Source of the DNA: CALIBK01 sp037444165
GTDB taxonomy: Bacteria > Desulfobacterota > BSN033 > UBA1163
NCBI GenBank assembly: GCA_037444165.1
Contig: JBBIMX010000023.1
Location: 1 to 34,905, forward strand
Direction of reading: 5' to 3'
DNA: 34,905 nucleotides
Part shown: positions 1 through 8,352 of the stretch, in pieces
Layout of the letters: each line of letters opens with the position of its first letter
Position numbering within the stretch: position 1 is the stretch's first letter
Notes under the pieces: generated by a model
What the model was told of the DNA's origin: nothing
The model's database searches: none
Seen by the model: the letters and a program-made list of their open reading frames with translations, nothing else
Translations under genes and position numbers: made by a program

Positions 1-45
1 AATTTAAGCCCGACAGGAGGATTTCCGAAACTCATAGAACGCTCA

Positions 46-87
46 ACACCCCTCTTGGGCTTATTCCCCACCTCTGAGTGAAGGATT
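46..87 (+). repeat. Dispersed intergenic element, copy 1
   Basis: The 21-nt core at 57-77 reads GGGCTTAT, five pyrimidines, then ACCTCTGA. The same core occurs at 10180-10200 (- strand) and 28053-28073 (+ strand). In this copy the flanks (ACCCCTC on the left, GTGAAGG on the right) pair only weakly. It ends 31 nt upstream of the -35 box of the first promoter. The function is unknown; an operator or a structured RNA/DNA element are both possible. Confidence 0.6.
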
Positions 88-108
88 ACAACGAGGAGGT
101 CTTTTTAA

Positions 109-137
109 TTGACATTTAGGATGAATTTTCATAAATT
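109..137 (+). promoter_or_regulatory. Sigma-70-type promoter for the first operon
   Basis: TTGACA at 109-114, a 17-nt spacer, then TAAATT at 132-137. The predicted start near 144 leaves a short leader with the ribosome site GGAGGG just before the ATG at 166. No other promoter is visible before the ABC transporter genes, so this one probably drives the small coiled-coil gene and the transporter. Confidence 0.6.
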
Positions 138-165
138 TATTTATTAAAGAATCGATGGAGGGTTT

Positions 166-504
166 ATGAAGACTGAGAAGTTCTTGAAAATGGCAAAGAA
201 ACTGTCTAAGAAAAGAAAGGAGAAAGAGGAGGAGCTCGAGAGATTTAAAAAACTCTACGAGCGATTTCGCCTCATCAATCGCGCCTATCTGGATAGAGAG
301 GCGTTTGAAAAAGCACAGGGCTCCATCTCCTCCATGGCCGAGGTTATAGTCAATACGGTGAAATATCTTGAAGATGAGATCACCCGCCTTCGAAATAAAG
401 GGAGGAAGCAACCTTTCGAGGAGGTGGAGCTCGCAGAAATGCAAAAAGTCCAGAAAAGAAACGAACTTCTGATGAACGAGTATATGGAGAAACAATCTGC
501 CTAA
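166..504 (+). CDS. Small charged coiled-coil protein, unknown function
   Basis: 112 residues with no signal peptide, no membrane segment and no enzyme motif that I recognise. The first 35 residues are very rich in Lys, Glu and Arg with heptad-like spacing. A second helical stretch at about residues 50-108 is also charged, so the protein is probably a long helical coiled coil. The ATG at 166 has GGAGGG four bases upstream. It lies 26 bp before the ABC binding-protein gene and shares its promoter, so it is probably co-transcribed. Whether it serves the transporter is unknown. A long reading frame on the opposite strand (61-495) is a shadow without a ribosome site. Confidence 0.6.
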   Translation: MKTEKFLKMAKKLSKKRKEKEEELERFKKLYERFRLINRAYLDREAFEKAQGSISSMAEVIVNTVKYLEDEITRLRNKGRKQPFEEVELAEMQKVQKRNELLMNEYMEKQSA

Positions 505-530
505 ACCAATCTATATTAAGGAGGGTCTAT

Positions 531-1868
531 ATGAAAAGATTATTTTTAGCGATGATTTTATCGATCTGTACTTCTCTAGCCTTTTTCTCTTGGGGTTGGG
601 CCCAGGGCAAAGAAGTGGTCATCGTGACCTCTTTTCCAAAGGAACTGTTTGAGACTTACAAGAAAGCCTTTGAGACGAAGTTCCCAGGACTCACCGTTGT
701 GGTTCAACAGAAACCGACGACCCAAGGGGTTACCTACATTCGAGAGACCGCCTCTAAACCCGAGGCAGATATCATGTGGGCAAGTGCGGTGGACGCCTTT
801 CAGGTTTTAAAGTCCGAAAAATTACTGACCAAATATGAGTTGCCGAAAGAGATTTCTTCGAAGATTCCTCCTAAAGTCGGGACTTTTCCAGTTCATGACC
901 CAGATGGTTACTTCTTTGGATTTGCCCTTTCTGGTTATGGAATGATGTGGAATAAACCCTACCTCCAGAGCCACAAATTGAAACCCCCGAAGGAATGGAC
1001 CGATCTGGCCGATCCACAGTATTTTGGGCATTTGGCCATTTCAGCTCCTTCGAGAAGTGGAACGACTCATTTAACAGTAGAAGCCATCCTTCAAGCCTAT
1101 GGTTGGGAAAAAGGTTGGGCCCTGCTCCTCAACATGGGAGGGAATATGGCGGTCGTGACAGAAAGGAGTTTTGGTGTCCCCGAGGGGGTCAACAATGGGC
1201 AATATGGAATTGGGATTGTGATTGACTTCTTCGGACTTTCGGCGATTGCAAGTGGATTCCCTGTCGATTTCGTCTATCCTTCAATGACCCCCATTGTTCC
1301 CGCCAATGTTGGAATTATCAAGGGAAGTCCAAATTTGGAGAATGCCAAACGATTTGTCAACTATCTACTCAGTGAAGAAGGACAACTGCTTCTTTTTAAA
1401 CCGGAGATCGGAAGGCTTCCAGTTATTCCTGAGCTTTATGCGAAAGCTCCTTCTGGATACCCTAATCCTTTTAAGATGAAGTTAGGGGGCTTAGAGTTCG
1501 ATCCAGGGCTTTCTTCCTTAAGGTATGGGTTATTGAACTCCCTTTTTGACCAGATCATTACCTTCAGACTTAATGAATTGAAGGAGGCTTGGGGCGCCAT
1601 TTATAAGGCTGAAAAGGCTATTGAAGAAGGAAAAAAGAAAGGAAGAGATGTGACGAGGGCAGCGTCCATGGTTGCAGAGGCCCGGACTCTGGCCACTCAG
1701 GTTCCTGTTTCAGAGGCTCAAGCCAGGGATAAAGAGTTTAACAAGGCCTTCAAAGGGAAAGAGAAAACAGAGGCCAGGGCTAAACTCGAGACGGAGTGGG
1801 ATGCAAAAGCGAAAGCCAATTATGCCCGGGCTAAAGAGTTAGCGACCAAGGCAATGGGATTGCTCTAA
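531..1868 (+). CDS. ABC transporter periplasmic binding protein (family 1, Fe(III)-like)
   Basis: 445 residues. The N-terminus has a lysine-arginine start, a hydrophobic core and a likely cleavage after WAQ near residue 25, so it is exported. The next roughly 310 residues match the family-1 solute-binding fold of FbpA/AfuA type: VVIVTSFPKELFETY near the start, a W-x-D-L-x-D-P-Q-Y segment near 155, and the VNYLLSEEGQ segment near 275. The ligand is not decided by the sequence; Fe(III), polyamine-like or phosphonate ligands all occur in this family. The last 90-100 residues form a charged helical tail (many Ala, Lys, Glu) that is not part of the usual domain. The ribosome site AAGGAGGG lies 7 nt upstream. 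The gene is followed after 26 bp by the permease. Confidence 0.85.
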   Translation: MKRLFLAMILSICTSLAFFSWGWAQGKEVVIVTSFPKELFETYKKAFETKFPGLTVVVQQKPTTQGVTYIRETASKPEADIMWASAVDAFQVLKSEKLLTKYELPKEISSKIPPKVGTFPVHDPDGYFFGFALSGYGMMWNKPYLQSHKLKPPKEWTDLADPQYFGHLAISAPSRSGTTHLTVEAILQAYGWEKGWALLLNMGGNMAVVTERSFGVPEGVNNGQYGIGIVIDFFGLSAIASGFPVDFVYPSMTPIVPANVGIIKGSPNLENAKRFVNYLLSEEGQLLLFKPEIGRLPVIPELYAKAPSGYPNPFKMKLGGLEFDPGLSSLRYGLLNSLFDQIITFRLNELKEAWGAIYKAEKAIEEGKKKGRDVTRAASMVAEARTLATQVPVSEAQARDKEFNKAFKGKEKTEARAKLETEWDAKAKANYARAKELATKAMGLL

Positions 1869-1894
1869 GGAGAAGGGGGAGGGGGTAAGAGAGG

Positions 1895-3586
1895 GTGTGG
1901 AATAAAAGATTTAAAGAGATAGACCTCTCTCAATCTCTCATTTTCCTTATCCTCTTTGCCCTTCTCTTCATTTTCATCCTTTATCCTCTCATTCGTATCC
2001 TCCATGTTGCCTTTACCGAAGAATCCCATTTCTCTTTTGCCCATTTCATTAATTTTTTTGAGAGGAGCCTTTTTAAAGAATCTTTTCTCAACAGCCTGAT
2101 GGCAGGATTGATGGCGGTTTTTTTTGGAAGCCTGATCAGTCTGCCTCTGGCCTTCTTTACGATCAAATATGATTTCAGAGGAAGAACCCTGATTCAAACG
2201 TTGGGAGTTCTCCCCCTTGTTCTTCCCCCTTATGTGGGTGCCGTGGCCCTGCAATTGATTCTTGGGAGAAGTGGGATGCTGAATCTTCTTCTCCTCAAGT
2301 GGTTCGGTACCTCCATTCCTTTTATGGAAGGGCTGAAGGGAGTGATTTTGGTTCAAACGCTCCACTATTTTCCTTTCATTTTTCTCAATGCCTCCGCTTC
2401 TCTTGCCAATGTGGATCCCTCCCTGGAAGAGGCAGCTGAGAATATGGGGGCCCACGGTTGGAGTCTATTCCGGAAGGTTACCCTCCCCTTGATGATGCCC
2501 GGCTATGTCGCTGGTGCCCTTTTAGTTTTTATTAAGGTCATCGATGATCTGGCCACCCCACTCATCCTCAATTATACAAAGATGCTTGCTCCTCAGGCCT
2601 ATCTCCGAGTAACGACCATCGGCATTGAGGATAAGGCAGGATATGTGATCTGTGTCATTATGGTGATCCTCTCCTTTCTCTCTCTATGGGCCGCGATGAA
2701 ATTTTTGAGCCTTTCGGAATATGCCATGGTTCAACGAGGAGGTACAGGGATTCCAATTTCTAAAAGGATCGGTGGGATCAAGTTGATGCTGGTTGGGGCC
2801 TTTTCGATCTTCGTGCTGGGGATCAGCCTCCTCCCCCATCTCGGGATCTTTCTTCTCTCCTTTGCAAAGGCCTGGAGTTTCTCAATTCTACCCAGGGCTT
2901 ACACTCTCAATCACTATATTGAGATCTTTTATCGTTCCCCTCACTTTGTGAAGAATACTTTACTCTACTGCCTTCTTTCCGCCGGGATCGGTGTTCTTCT
3001 CGGGTCATTCATCGCCTTTCTTCTGATTCGAGGAAGAATCTTTGGCAAAGGGCTTCTTGATGCAGTAGCGATGATGCCACTGGCCATCCCCGGAGTCGTT
3101 TTAGCCACAGGTTATCTCAGGGTTTTTCACGGGACTCCTCTTCCCTTGATCCATCAACCCCTCACTTCCCTTTGGATTATTCTGGTCATTGCCTATACGG
3201 CGAGAAGACTTCCTTATACCTTAAGGGCCTGTTATGCCGCAATCCAACAAATCCATATCTCCCTTGAAGAGGCAGCCCTAAATTTAGGGGCCAATCGAAG
3301 AAGGACCTTTTTTAAAATCACTTTTCCCATGATGGCAGGAGGATTGATTGCTGGGGGGCTTTTAGCTTTCATCACCTCTTCTGTAGAGCTGTCTTCTACG
3401 ATCATGCTCGTCCCTCGAATGGAATATGGGCCTCTCTCTTATGGAATCTATATCTATATGCAGAGTGCTGTAGGAAGAGGACCTGGAGCAGCGCTTGGGG
3501 TGGTAGCGATATTGCTGGTGGCAATCGGGACCTATCTGGTCAACAAGGTGTTTGCAGGGGGAAGCGGAACTGCCTTTAAACTTTGA
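1895..3586 (+). CDS. ABC transporter fused permease (FbpB type)
   Basis: 563 residues, about twelve hydrophobic segments, built as two homologous halves. Each half has the cytoplasmic EAA loop that docks the ATPase: EEAAENMGAHGWSLF in the first half (about residues 182-196) and EEAALNLGANRRRTF in the second (about 457-471). This two-domain layout is typical of Fe(III), 2-aminoethylphosphonate and some thiamine importers. The start is a GTG at 1895 behind a purine-rich ribosome region. The gene sits between its binding protein and its ATPase with short gaps, so the three form one operon and one importer. Confidence 0.88.
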   Translation: MWNKRFKEIDLSQSLIFLILFALLFIFILYPLIRILHVAFTEESHFSFAHFINFFERSLFKESFLNSLMAGLMAVFFGSLISLPLAFFTIKYDFRGRTLIQTLGVLPLVLPPYVGAVALQLILGRSGMLNLLLLKWFGTSIPFMEGLKGVILVQTLHYFPFIFLNASASLANVDPSLEEAAENMGAHGWSLFRKVTLPLMMPGYVAGALLVFIKVIDDLATPLILNYTKMLAPQAYLRVTTIGIEDKAGYVICVIMVILSFLSLWAAMKFLSLSEYAMVQRGGTGIPISKRIGGIKLMLVGAFSIFVLGISLLPHLGIFLLSFAKAWSFSILPRAYTLNHYIEIFYRSPHFVKNTLLYCLLSAGIGVLLGSFIAFLLIRGRIFGKGLLDAVAMMPLAIPGVVLATGYLRVFHGTPLPLIHQPLTSLWIILVIAYTARRLPYTLRACYAAIQQIHISLEEAALNLGANRRRTFFKITFPMMAGGLIAGGLLAFITSSVELSSTIMLVPRMEYGPLSYGIYIYMQSAVGRGPGAALGVVAILLVAIGTYLVNKVFAGGSGTAFKL

Positions 3587-3600
3587 AAAGGTAAGTTAGG

Positions 3601-4698
3601 ATGATCCAGGCTACAGAAGTTCAACTCATCGATTTAAGAAAGAGTTTTGGTGAGGTGGAGGCCGTCAAGGGAGTTACTCTCACGATCGAGAGGGGAGATT
3701 TTTTTACTTTTCTGGGCCCGAGTGGTTGTGGAAAGACGACCATTCTCCGAATGATTGCCGGTTTTACTCGTCCTGACACCGGGAAGATTCTTTTCGACGG
3801 AGAGGAGGTCAACGAGATTCCCCCCTGGAAAAGAAATGTGGGGATGGTTTTTCAAAATTATGCCCTCTGGCCCCATCTTTCAGTATTTGAGAATGTGGCA
3901 TTTGGATTGAAAGAAAGAAACTTTCCGAAATCGGTGATTCGAGAAAAAACGCTCAAAGCCCTCGCCATGGTTGACCTGGAAGGGATGGAGAGAAGAAGAC
4001 CTTCCGAACTCTCAGGAGGACAGCAACAAAGAGTCGCCCTGGCCAGAACATTGGTCATCGAACCCAGGCTTCTCCTCTTAGACGAACCCCTAAGCAACTT
4101 AGATGCGAAGCTTCGAATCCAGATGAGACATGAGTTGGTCCGAATTCAAAAAAATCTTAAAATCACAACACTGTATGTCACTCATGATCAAGAAGAGGCG
4201 TTGATTCTTTCAACCCGTATAGCGGTGATGTCCAAAGGTAAGGTCCTTCAGATTGGGACCCCAAAAGAGATTTACGAAAATCCAAAGAGCCGGGAAGTAG
4301 CCGATTTTGTAGGAACCTCTAACTTCTTTCTTGGAAAGGTGGTGAGGATAAGAGAGGATTGGATAGAGATGAAAACGGAAGAGGGCTTTCCCCTCATTAC
4401 GAGAAAAGAGGAGGGGATGAATCCCATCTTAGGAGCAAACTTTCTTCTCAATATCCGTCCCGAATCAATCAGGCTCGCCTATCCTAATCAAGGCTCCTTA
4501 GAAGAGAATCGAATTGAGGGGGTGGTGAGAACCTCAGCCTATCTCGGCTCTTCGGTTCAGTACGAAGTTGAAATCGAAGGGGGCAAAAAAGTGAAGGTCA
4601 ATGTAGTGAATCCCAGAAAGAGAGCCCTTTTCGAAGAGGGAGAAAGAGTCCTCCTCACCTTTTCAGCCGAGGATATTGTTCCTATCCCATTAAAATAA
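3601..4698 (+). CDS. ABC transporter ATPase (FbpC/PotA type)
   Basis: 365 residues. Walker A is GPSGCGKTT (about 39-47), the signature is LSGGQQQRVALA (about 139-150), Walker B is LLLLDEPLSNLD (about 159-170) and the switch histidine is in VTHDQEEAL. The segment after about residue 240 is a C-terminal TOBE-like domain (LNIRPESIRLA), as in iron, polyamine and sugar importers. It energises the permease encoded 14 bp upstream. The ribosome site before the ATG is weak (TAGG), suggesting translational coupling with the permease. The operon ends here: a fresh promoter is visible at 4746. Confidence 0.9.
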   Translation: MIQATEVQLIDLRKSFGEVEAVKGVTLTIERGDFFTFLGPSGCGKTTILRMIAGFTRPDTGKILFDGEEVNEIPPWKRNVGMVFQNYALWPHLSVFENVAFGLKERNFPKSVIREKTLKALAMVDLEGMERRRPSELSGGQQQRVALARTLVIEPRLLLLDEPLSNLDAKLRIQMRHELVRIQKNLKITTLYVTHDQEEALILSTRIAVMSKGKVLQIGTPKEIYENPKSREVADFVGTSNFFLGKVVRIREDWIEMKTEEGFPLITRKEEGMNPILGANFLLNIRPESIRLAYPNQGSLEENRIEGVVRTSAYLGSSVQYEVEIEGGKKVKVNVVNPRKRALFEEGERVLLTFSAEDIVPIPLK

Positions 4699-4745
4699 AT
4701 CTTACCTACCCACTTTCTTTCGAATATGAAGAGGGGATTAATTTT

Positions 4746-4774
4746 TTGATTTTTAGAAGAAAGTCCATTAGAAT
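4746..4774 (+). promoter_or_regulatory. Sigma-70-type promoter for the dapA-like operon
   Basis: TTGATT at 4746-4751, 17-nt spacer, TAGAAT at 4769-4774. The predicted start near 4781 gives a leader of about 30 nt with AGGAGAGG before the GTG at 4811. It lies in the only gap (112 bp) between the ABC genes and the next operon. No clear terminator hairpin was found in that gap. Confidence 0.5.
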
Positions 4775-4810
4775 TTTCTAAATAGAGAATTTCCGAAAAA
4801 AGGAGAGGCT

Positions 4811-5737
4811 GTGAAGAAAGAATGGATCCGTCCAGAAGGTTCATGGGTGGCTTTGATTACTCCCTTTGATCAGAAAGGAAAGGTCGATATAGAGGGCTTT
4901 AAGCGGCTGGTTGATTTTCAGGCCTTCAATCGGACCTCCGGACTTCTTCTTATGGGTTCGACAGGAGAACCCACCTCTCTTTCCTTGGATGAAAGAAAAG
5001 AGATCATTTCGGAAATGGCCCCTTATTGTAAAGATCGAATCCCTGTATTCTTTGGGGTGACCTGTGGGGCCACAGAGGCCACTATCGAACTGGCCCAACT
5101 GGCCCAAGAGAAAGGTGCGGATGGAATCCTCCTGACCGTTCCTTCCTATGCCGTTCCCCCTCCCAATGCGATCTATCTTTTTATGAAAGAGGTTTGTCAA
5201 TCTGTAGAAATCGCTGTAGCCATTTATAATAATCCGGCTCGAGTGGTGGCCAATATCGATCCCTCACTCATCATAAAGCTCCACGAAGAATGCCCCAATC
5301 TGGTAGCCGATAAAGAGGCCGTCCCTAATATGGCTCAACTGACCTCGGTTCTTGAAGGAACGAAAGGCAGGATCAAACTCCTCTGCTGTGATGCCCCAAA
5401 CTATTCGCTCATTCTCCCTACCCTCGGGATAGGAGGACATGGGACAGCCAATGTCACAGGGAATATCGCACCCAGAGAGATGGCGGAGCTTTCAAAGCCC
5501 TGGAGATCGTGGGAAGATGTCGTTCGAGCGAGAAGCCTCTTTTTTGACTATCTGCCTTTGATGGAAGCCGCCTACTCCTCGACCAACCCTGTGGCCATTA
5601 AAGCGATGGTCAAATTGATGGGCCTTCCTTCAGGAGATCCTCGTCCTCCCCTGCCCAAGGTTGAAGGGGAAAGGCTTCGAACCTTAGAAGAAGTCATCGA
5701 GCGGTTTAGATTAAGAGAAAAATATGGAATGGGTTAA
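4811..5737 (+). CDS. DapA-family (DHDPS/N-acetylneuraminate lyase) aldolase
   Basis: 308 residues, the usual length for this class-I aldolase family. The N-terminal GSTGEPTSLSLDER segment (about 48-61) matches the pyruvate-binding GxTGE motif. The catalytic tyrosine is in AIYNNPARV (about 136-144) and the Schiff-base lysine in VADKEAVPN (about 162-170). The family includes 4-hydroxy-tetrahydrodipicolinate synthase of lysine biosynthesis and several pyruvate-dependent lyases, and the sequence alone does not fix the substrate. The GTG start has AGGAGAGG in front. Its neighbours are an exported DUF362 protein and a polyferredoxin, not lysine genes, which leaves room for a role other than DapA. 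Confidence 0.8.
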   Translation: MKKEWIRPEGSWVALITPFDQKGKVDIEGFKRLVDFQAFNRTSGLLLMGSTGEPTSLSLDERKEIISEMAPYCKDRIPVFFGVTCGATEATIELAQLAQEKGADGILLTVPSYAVPPPNAIYLFMKEVCQSVEIAVAIYNNPARVVANIDPSLIIKLHEECPNLVADKEAVPNMAQLTSVLEGTKGRIKLLCCDAPNYSLILPTLGIGGHGTANVTGNIAPREMAELSKPWRSWEDVVRARSLFFDYLPLMEAAYSSTNPVAIKAMVKLMGLPSGDPRPPLPKVEGERLRTLEEVIERFRLREKYGMG

Positions 5738-5774
5738 AAGAGGAATCCCATTTCTAACCTCGAAAGGAGAATCC

Positions 5775-6698
5775 ATGAATCCACATCAAATCACAAGAAG
5801 AGACTTTCTTAAAGCAACCGCGATCGTTACCGCCTCGTTGAGTGGGGTGGGCCGCCTTTCCATTTCTCAGGCTAAAGAAGAGTATGATTTGGTCGTGATC
5901 TCAGGAGAACCTCTTCCCGCTACCCAGAAGGCCATCGAAGCCTTAGGAGGAATTTCTCGTTTTGTAAAGAAAGGAGATCGGGTCATTCTTAAGCCCAATA
6001 TGTCTTTTGCAAGGACACCTGAGGTCGGGGCCACGACCCATCCCTTGGTGGTCGCCACAGTGGCCAAAGCCTGCATTGAGGCAGGAGCGAAACAGGTCCT
6101 TGTCCTGGATCATACCCTTCAAAGACCTGAGCTCTGTCTTGAGCGGACCGGAATCAAAGAGGCCTGTAAAGGTCTTTCAGGGGTTCACGTATTGACTATT
6201 CAGGAGAGAAAATTTTTCAAAGAAGTGAAGATTCCTAAAGGAAAGGTCTTAGATCGAGTGGAGGTCATTCAGGATGTCTTGGAGAACTCCGTGTTGATCA
6301 ATCTTCCGGTAGCAAAATCTCATTCCGCCACAGGGGTTAGCCTTGGTATTAAAGGTCTGATGGGACTCATATGGGATCGCGAGAGTTTCCATTCCCGATA
6401 TAATATCAACCAGGCTCTGGCGGACCTGGCCACGGTCATTAGACCCCGACTTACCATTTTAGATGCAACAAGGGCTTTAACCTCTGGGGGACCTGGAGGT
6501 CCTGGGGAGGTCAGGAAACTTAACCTGATTATCGCAGGAGTGGATCCAGTGGCAGTAGACTCCTATGGAGTCAGTATCGTCCCATGGTATGGTCAAAATT
6601 TTAAAGGACATCAGGTGGAACATCTCCTGATGGCCCATCAGAGGGGACTTGGCAGGATCGATATCGATCAGCTTAAAATCCTTAAGGAGAAGGCATGA
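5775..6698 (+). CDS. Tat-exported DUF362 domain protein
   Basis: About 307 residues from the ATG at 5775. I prefer this start over an in-frame ATG at 5724 because it has AAAGGAG at the right distance and places the Tat signal at the N-terminus: TRRDFLKA at residues 7-14, then a hydrophobic stretch ending near SQA. The mature part carries DUF362 features: KPNMSFARTPEVGATTHP (about 75-92), LPVAKSH and the SLGIKGLMG segment. DUF362 proteins often sit with ferredoxins, but their reaction is not established. The stop overlaps the ATG of the polyferredoxin gene by 4 bases, so the two are translationally coupled and probably work together at the membrane. Confidence 0.8.
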   Translation: MNPHQITRRDFLKATAIVTASLSGVGRLSISQAKEEYDLVVISGEPLPATQKAIEALGGISRFVKKGDRVILKPNMSFARTPEVGATTHPLVVATVAKACIEAGAKQVLVLDHTLQRPELCLERTGIKEACKGLSGVHVLTIQERKFFKEVKIPKGKVLDRVEVIQDVLENSVLINLPVAKSHSATGVSLGIKGLMGLIWDRESFHSRYNINQALADLATVIRPRLTILDATRALTSGGPGGPGEVRKLNLIIAGVDPVAVDSYGVSIVPWYGQNFKGHQVEHLLMAHQRGLGRIDIDQLKILKEKA

Positions 6699-8332
6699 GA
6701 CGATCCATTCAAATTCTCTCCCTTCTCCTCTTTTCGATCCTCTTCATTTTTGCTACTTATCAACTTCCCGATTGGCTCTTTGCCGATCTTTATTTACGGC
6801 TTGACCCCCTTCTGAATCTAAATGCAATCTTTGCGGCTCGAGAGATCATTCCGAGGGCCCTCTGGGCTCTTCTTACCATAGGAGTCACTCTGCTCATTGG
6901 GAGGTTTTTCTGTGGATACATTTGTCCCATGGGGGTGTCTATCGATCTTCTGGATCTCTTTTTCTTTCGAAAGAAGAAGCGAGAAAACCCTCTTCGATTC
7001 GAATCAACCTTAAGGAAGACTAAATATTTTTTATTTATCTTTTTTATCAGCGCGGCGGTGGTGGGTCTCTCTCTTGCTTTTCTTTTCGACCCGATGGCCT
7101 TCCTCACCCGTTTTTATACCTTCTTCATCTATCCTGTCGTCACCACCCTCATTAATCTTTTTCTGGATCTTCTTCGACCTCTTTTCCATCAACTGGGATG
7201 GATTTCGTTTTCCCATCTCCACTTTCCTCAACCCGTCTTCTATATGACGGCCATCACCCTGCTTCTTTTTGGAGGAATCATTTTGCTGAATCGATGGGTT
7301 CCTCGATTCTGGTGTAGATATCTCTGTCCTCTGGGAGCGCTTCTCAGTTTGATCTCTCCCCTTGGACTCCTGAAACGTCGCGTCAGTGAAGAATGTAATC
7401 GATGTATGAGATGTCGAAAGGCTTGTCCGATGGGAGCTATTGGTGAGAACCCCATAGAGACTTCCCGTGCTGAATGTATCCAATGCGGAACGTGTTCAAA
7501 GGTCTGTCCGAAGGAGGCTGTCTCTTTTCCGATCTCTTTTTCTATCGGTGGAGAATATTCGAAGGTGGAGCTCTCTCGAAGGGGTTTTTTCTACTCCCTC
7601 TCAGGAGGATTGATTGCCGGATTTCTGGCTCTTCAAACTCCCTTCCGGCTCAGACGGGGAAAACTTCAATTGATTCGCCCTCCAGGGGCCATCCCGGAAG
7701 ACGAATTTCTGAGGACCTGTATTCGTTGTGGTGAATGTATGAAATCCTGCCTCACCAATACGCTACAGCCCTCTCTCTGGGAATCAGGGCTTTCGGGTCT
7801 GTGGACACCGAAGATGGATCTTCGACTGGCCCCCTGCGATCAAAACTGCAATGTCTGTGGAAAAGTCTGCCCGACCCAGGCGATTCGTTCCCTTTCTCTC
7901 GAGGAGAAGAACCATGCCAAAGTAGGAACCGCCATCCTTCGGAAGGAATTGTGCCTGGTCTGGGCTCAGAATAAGATCTGCCTCATCTGTGACGAGATCT
8001 GTCCTTATAATGCGATCGTCTTTAGGCCTGTGGAGGGCTATCGAAGACCTGTGGTCATTGCCTCAAAATGCAATGGGTGTGGCTACTGTGAACAACGATG
8101 TCCAGTCTCGGGAGAATCGGCAATTGTCGTCGTTCCACATGGGGAGATTCGATTAAAAGAAGGGTCTTATCAAAAAGAGGCAAAGAAGCTTCGGTTAGAG
8201 TTTAAACCTGATCCGGGCGATGACAAATTTATTCTCGAAGAAGAAGGATTTAAGATTGAAAAAGACCAGAAAGAGAGTAAACCAATCCCTAAAACAAAAT
8301 CTCAGCCACAAAAACCGAAAGGATTTCTTTAA
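6695..8332 (+). CDS. Membrane-bound polyferredoxin (NapH-like)
   Basis: 545 residues. Several transmembrane segments in the first 200 residues carry two NapH-type motifs, FCGYICPMG (about 70) and WCRYLCPLG (about 208). Cysteine clusters of 4Fe-4S type follow: CNRCMRCRKACP, CIQCGTCSKVCP, CIRCGECMKSC, CNVCGKVCP, CLICDEICP and CNGCGYCEQRCP. Another hydrophobic segment near 300 divides the first pair of clusters from the rest. The last 50 residues are charged and low in complexity. It probably moves electrons between the quinone pool or cytoplasm and a partner across the membrane; the Tat-exported DUF362 protein encoded immediately upstream is the likely partner. It is the last + strand gene, facing nadE. 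Confidence 0.82.
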   Translation: MRRSIQILSLLLFSILFIFATYQLPDWLFADLYLRLDPLLNLNAIFAAREIIPRALWALLTIGVTLLIGRFFCGYICPMGVSIDLLDLFFFRKKKRENPLRFESTLRKTKYFLFIFFISAAVVGLSLAFLFDPMAFLTRFYTFFIYPVVTTLINLFLDLLRPLFHQLGWISFSHLHFPQPVFYMTAITLLLFGGIILLNRWVPRFWCRYLCPLGALLSLISPLGLLKRRVSEECNRCMRCRKACPMGAIGENPIETSRAECIQCGTCSKVCPKEAVSFPISFSIGGEYSKVELSRRGFFYSLSGGLIAGFLALQTPFRLRRGKLQLIRPPGAIPEDEFLRTCIRCGECMKSCLTNTLQPSLWESGLSGLWTPKMDLRLAPCDQNCNVCGKVCPTQAIRSLSLEEKNHAKVGTAILRKELCLVWAQNKICLICDEICPYNAIVFRPVEGYRRPVVIASKCNGCGYCEQRCPVSGESAIVVVPHGEIRLKEGSYQKEAKKLRLEFKPDPGDDKFILEEEGFKIEKDQKESKPIPKTKSQPQKPKGFL

Positions 8333-8352
8333 TGAAGTTTTTTATTAAAAGA

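Noticed and set aside
61..495. 144-codon frame on the - strand
   Set aside because: Opposite the coiled-coil gene, no ribosome site, leucine/phenylalanine-rich translation typical of an antisense shadow, and it would run into the promoter at 109-137.
5724..5774. Earlier start for the DUF362 protein
   Set aside because: It would place 17 residues before the Tat motif, overlaps the aldolase gene and lacks a ribosome site.
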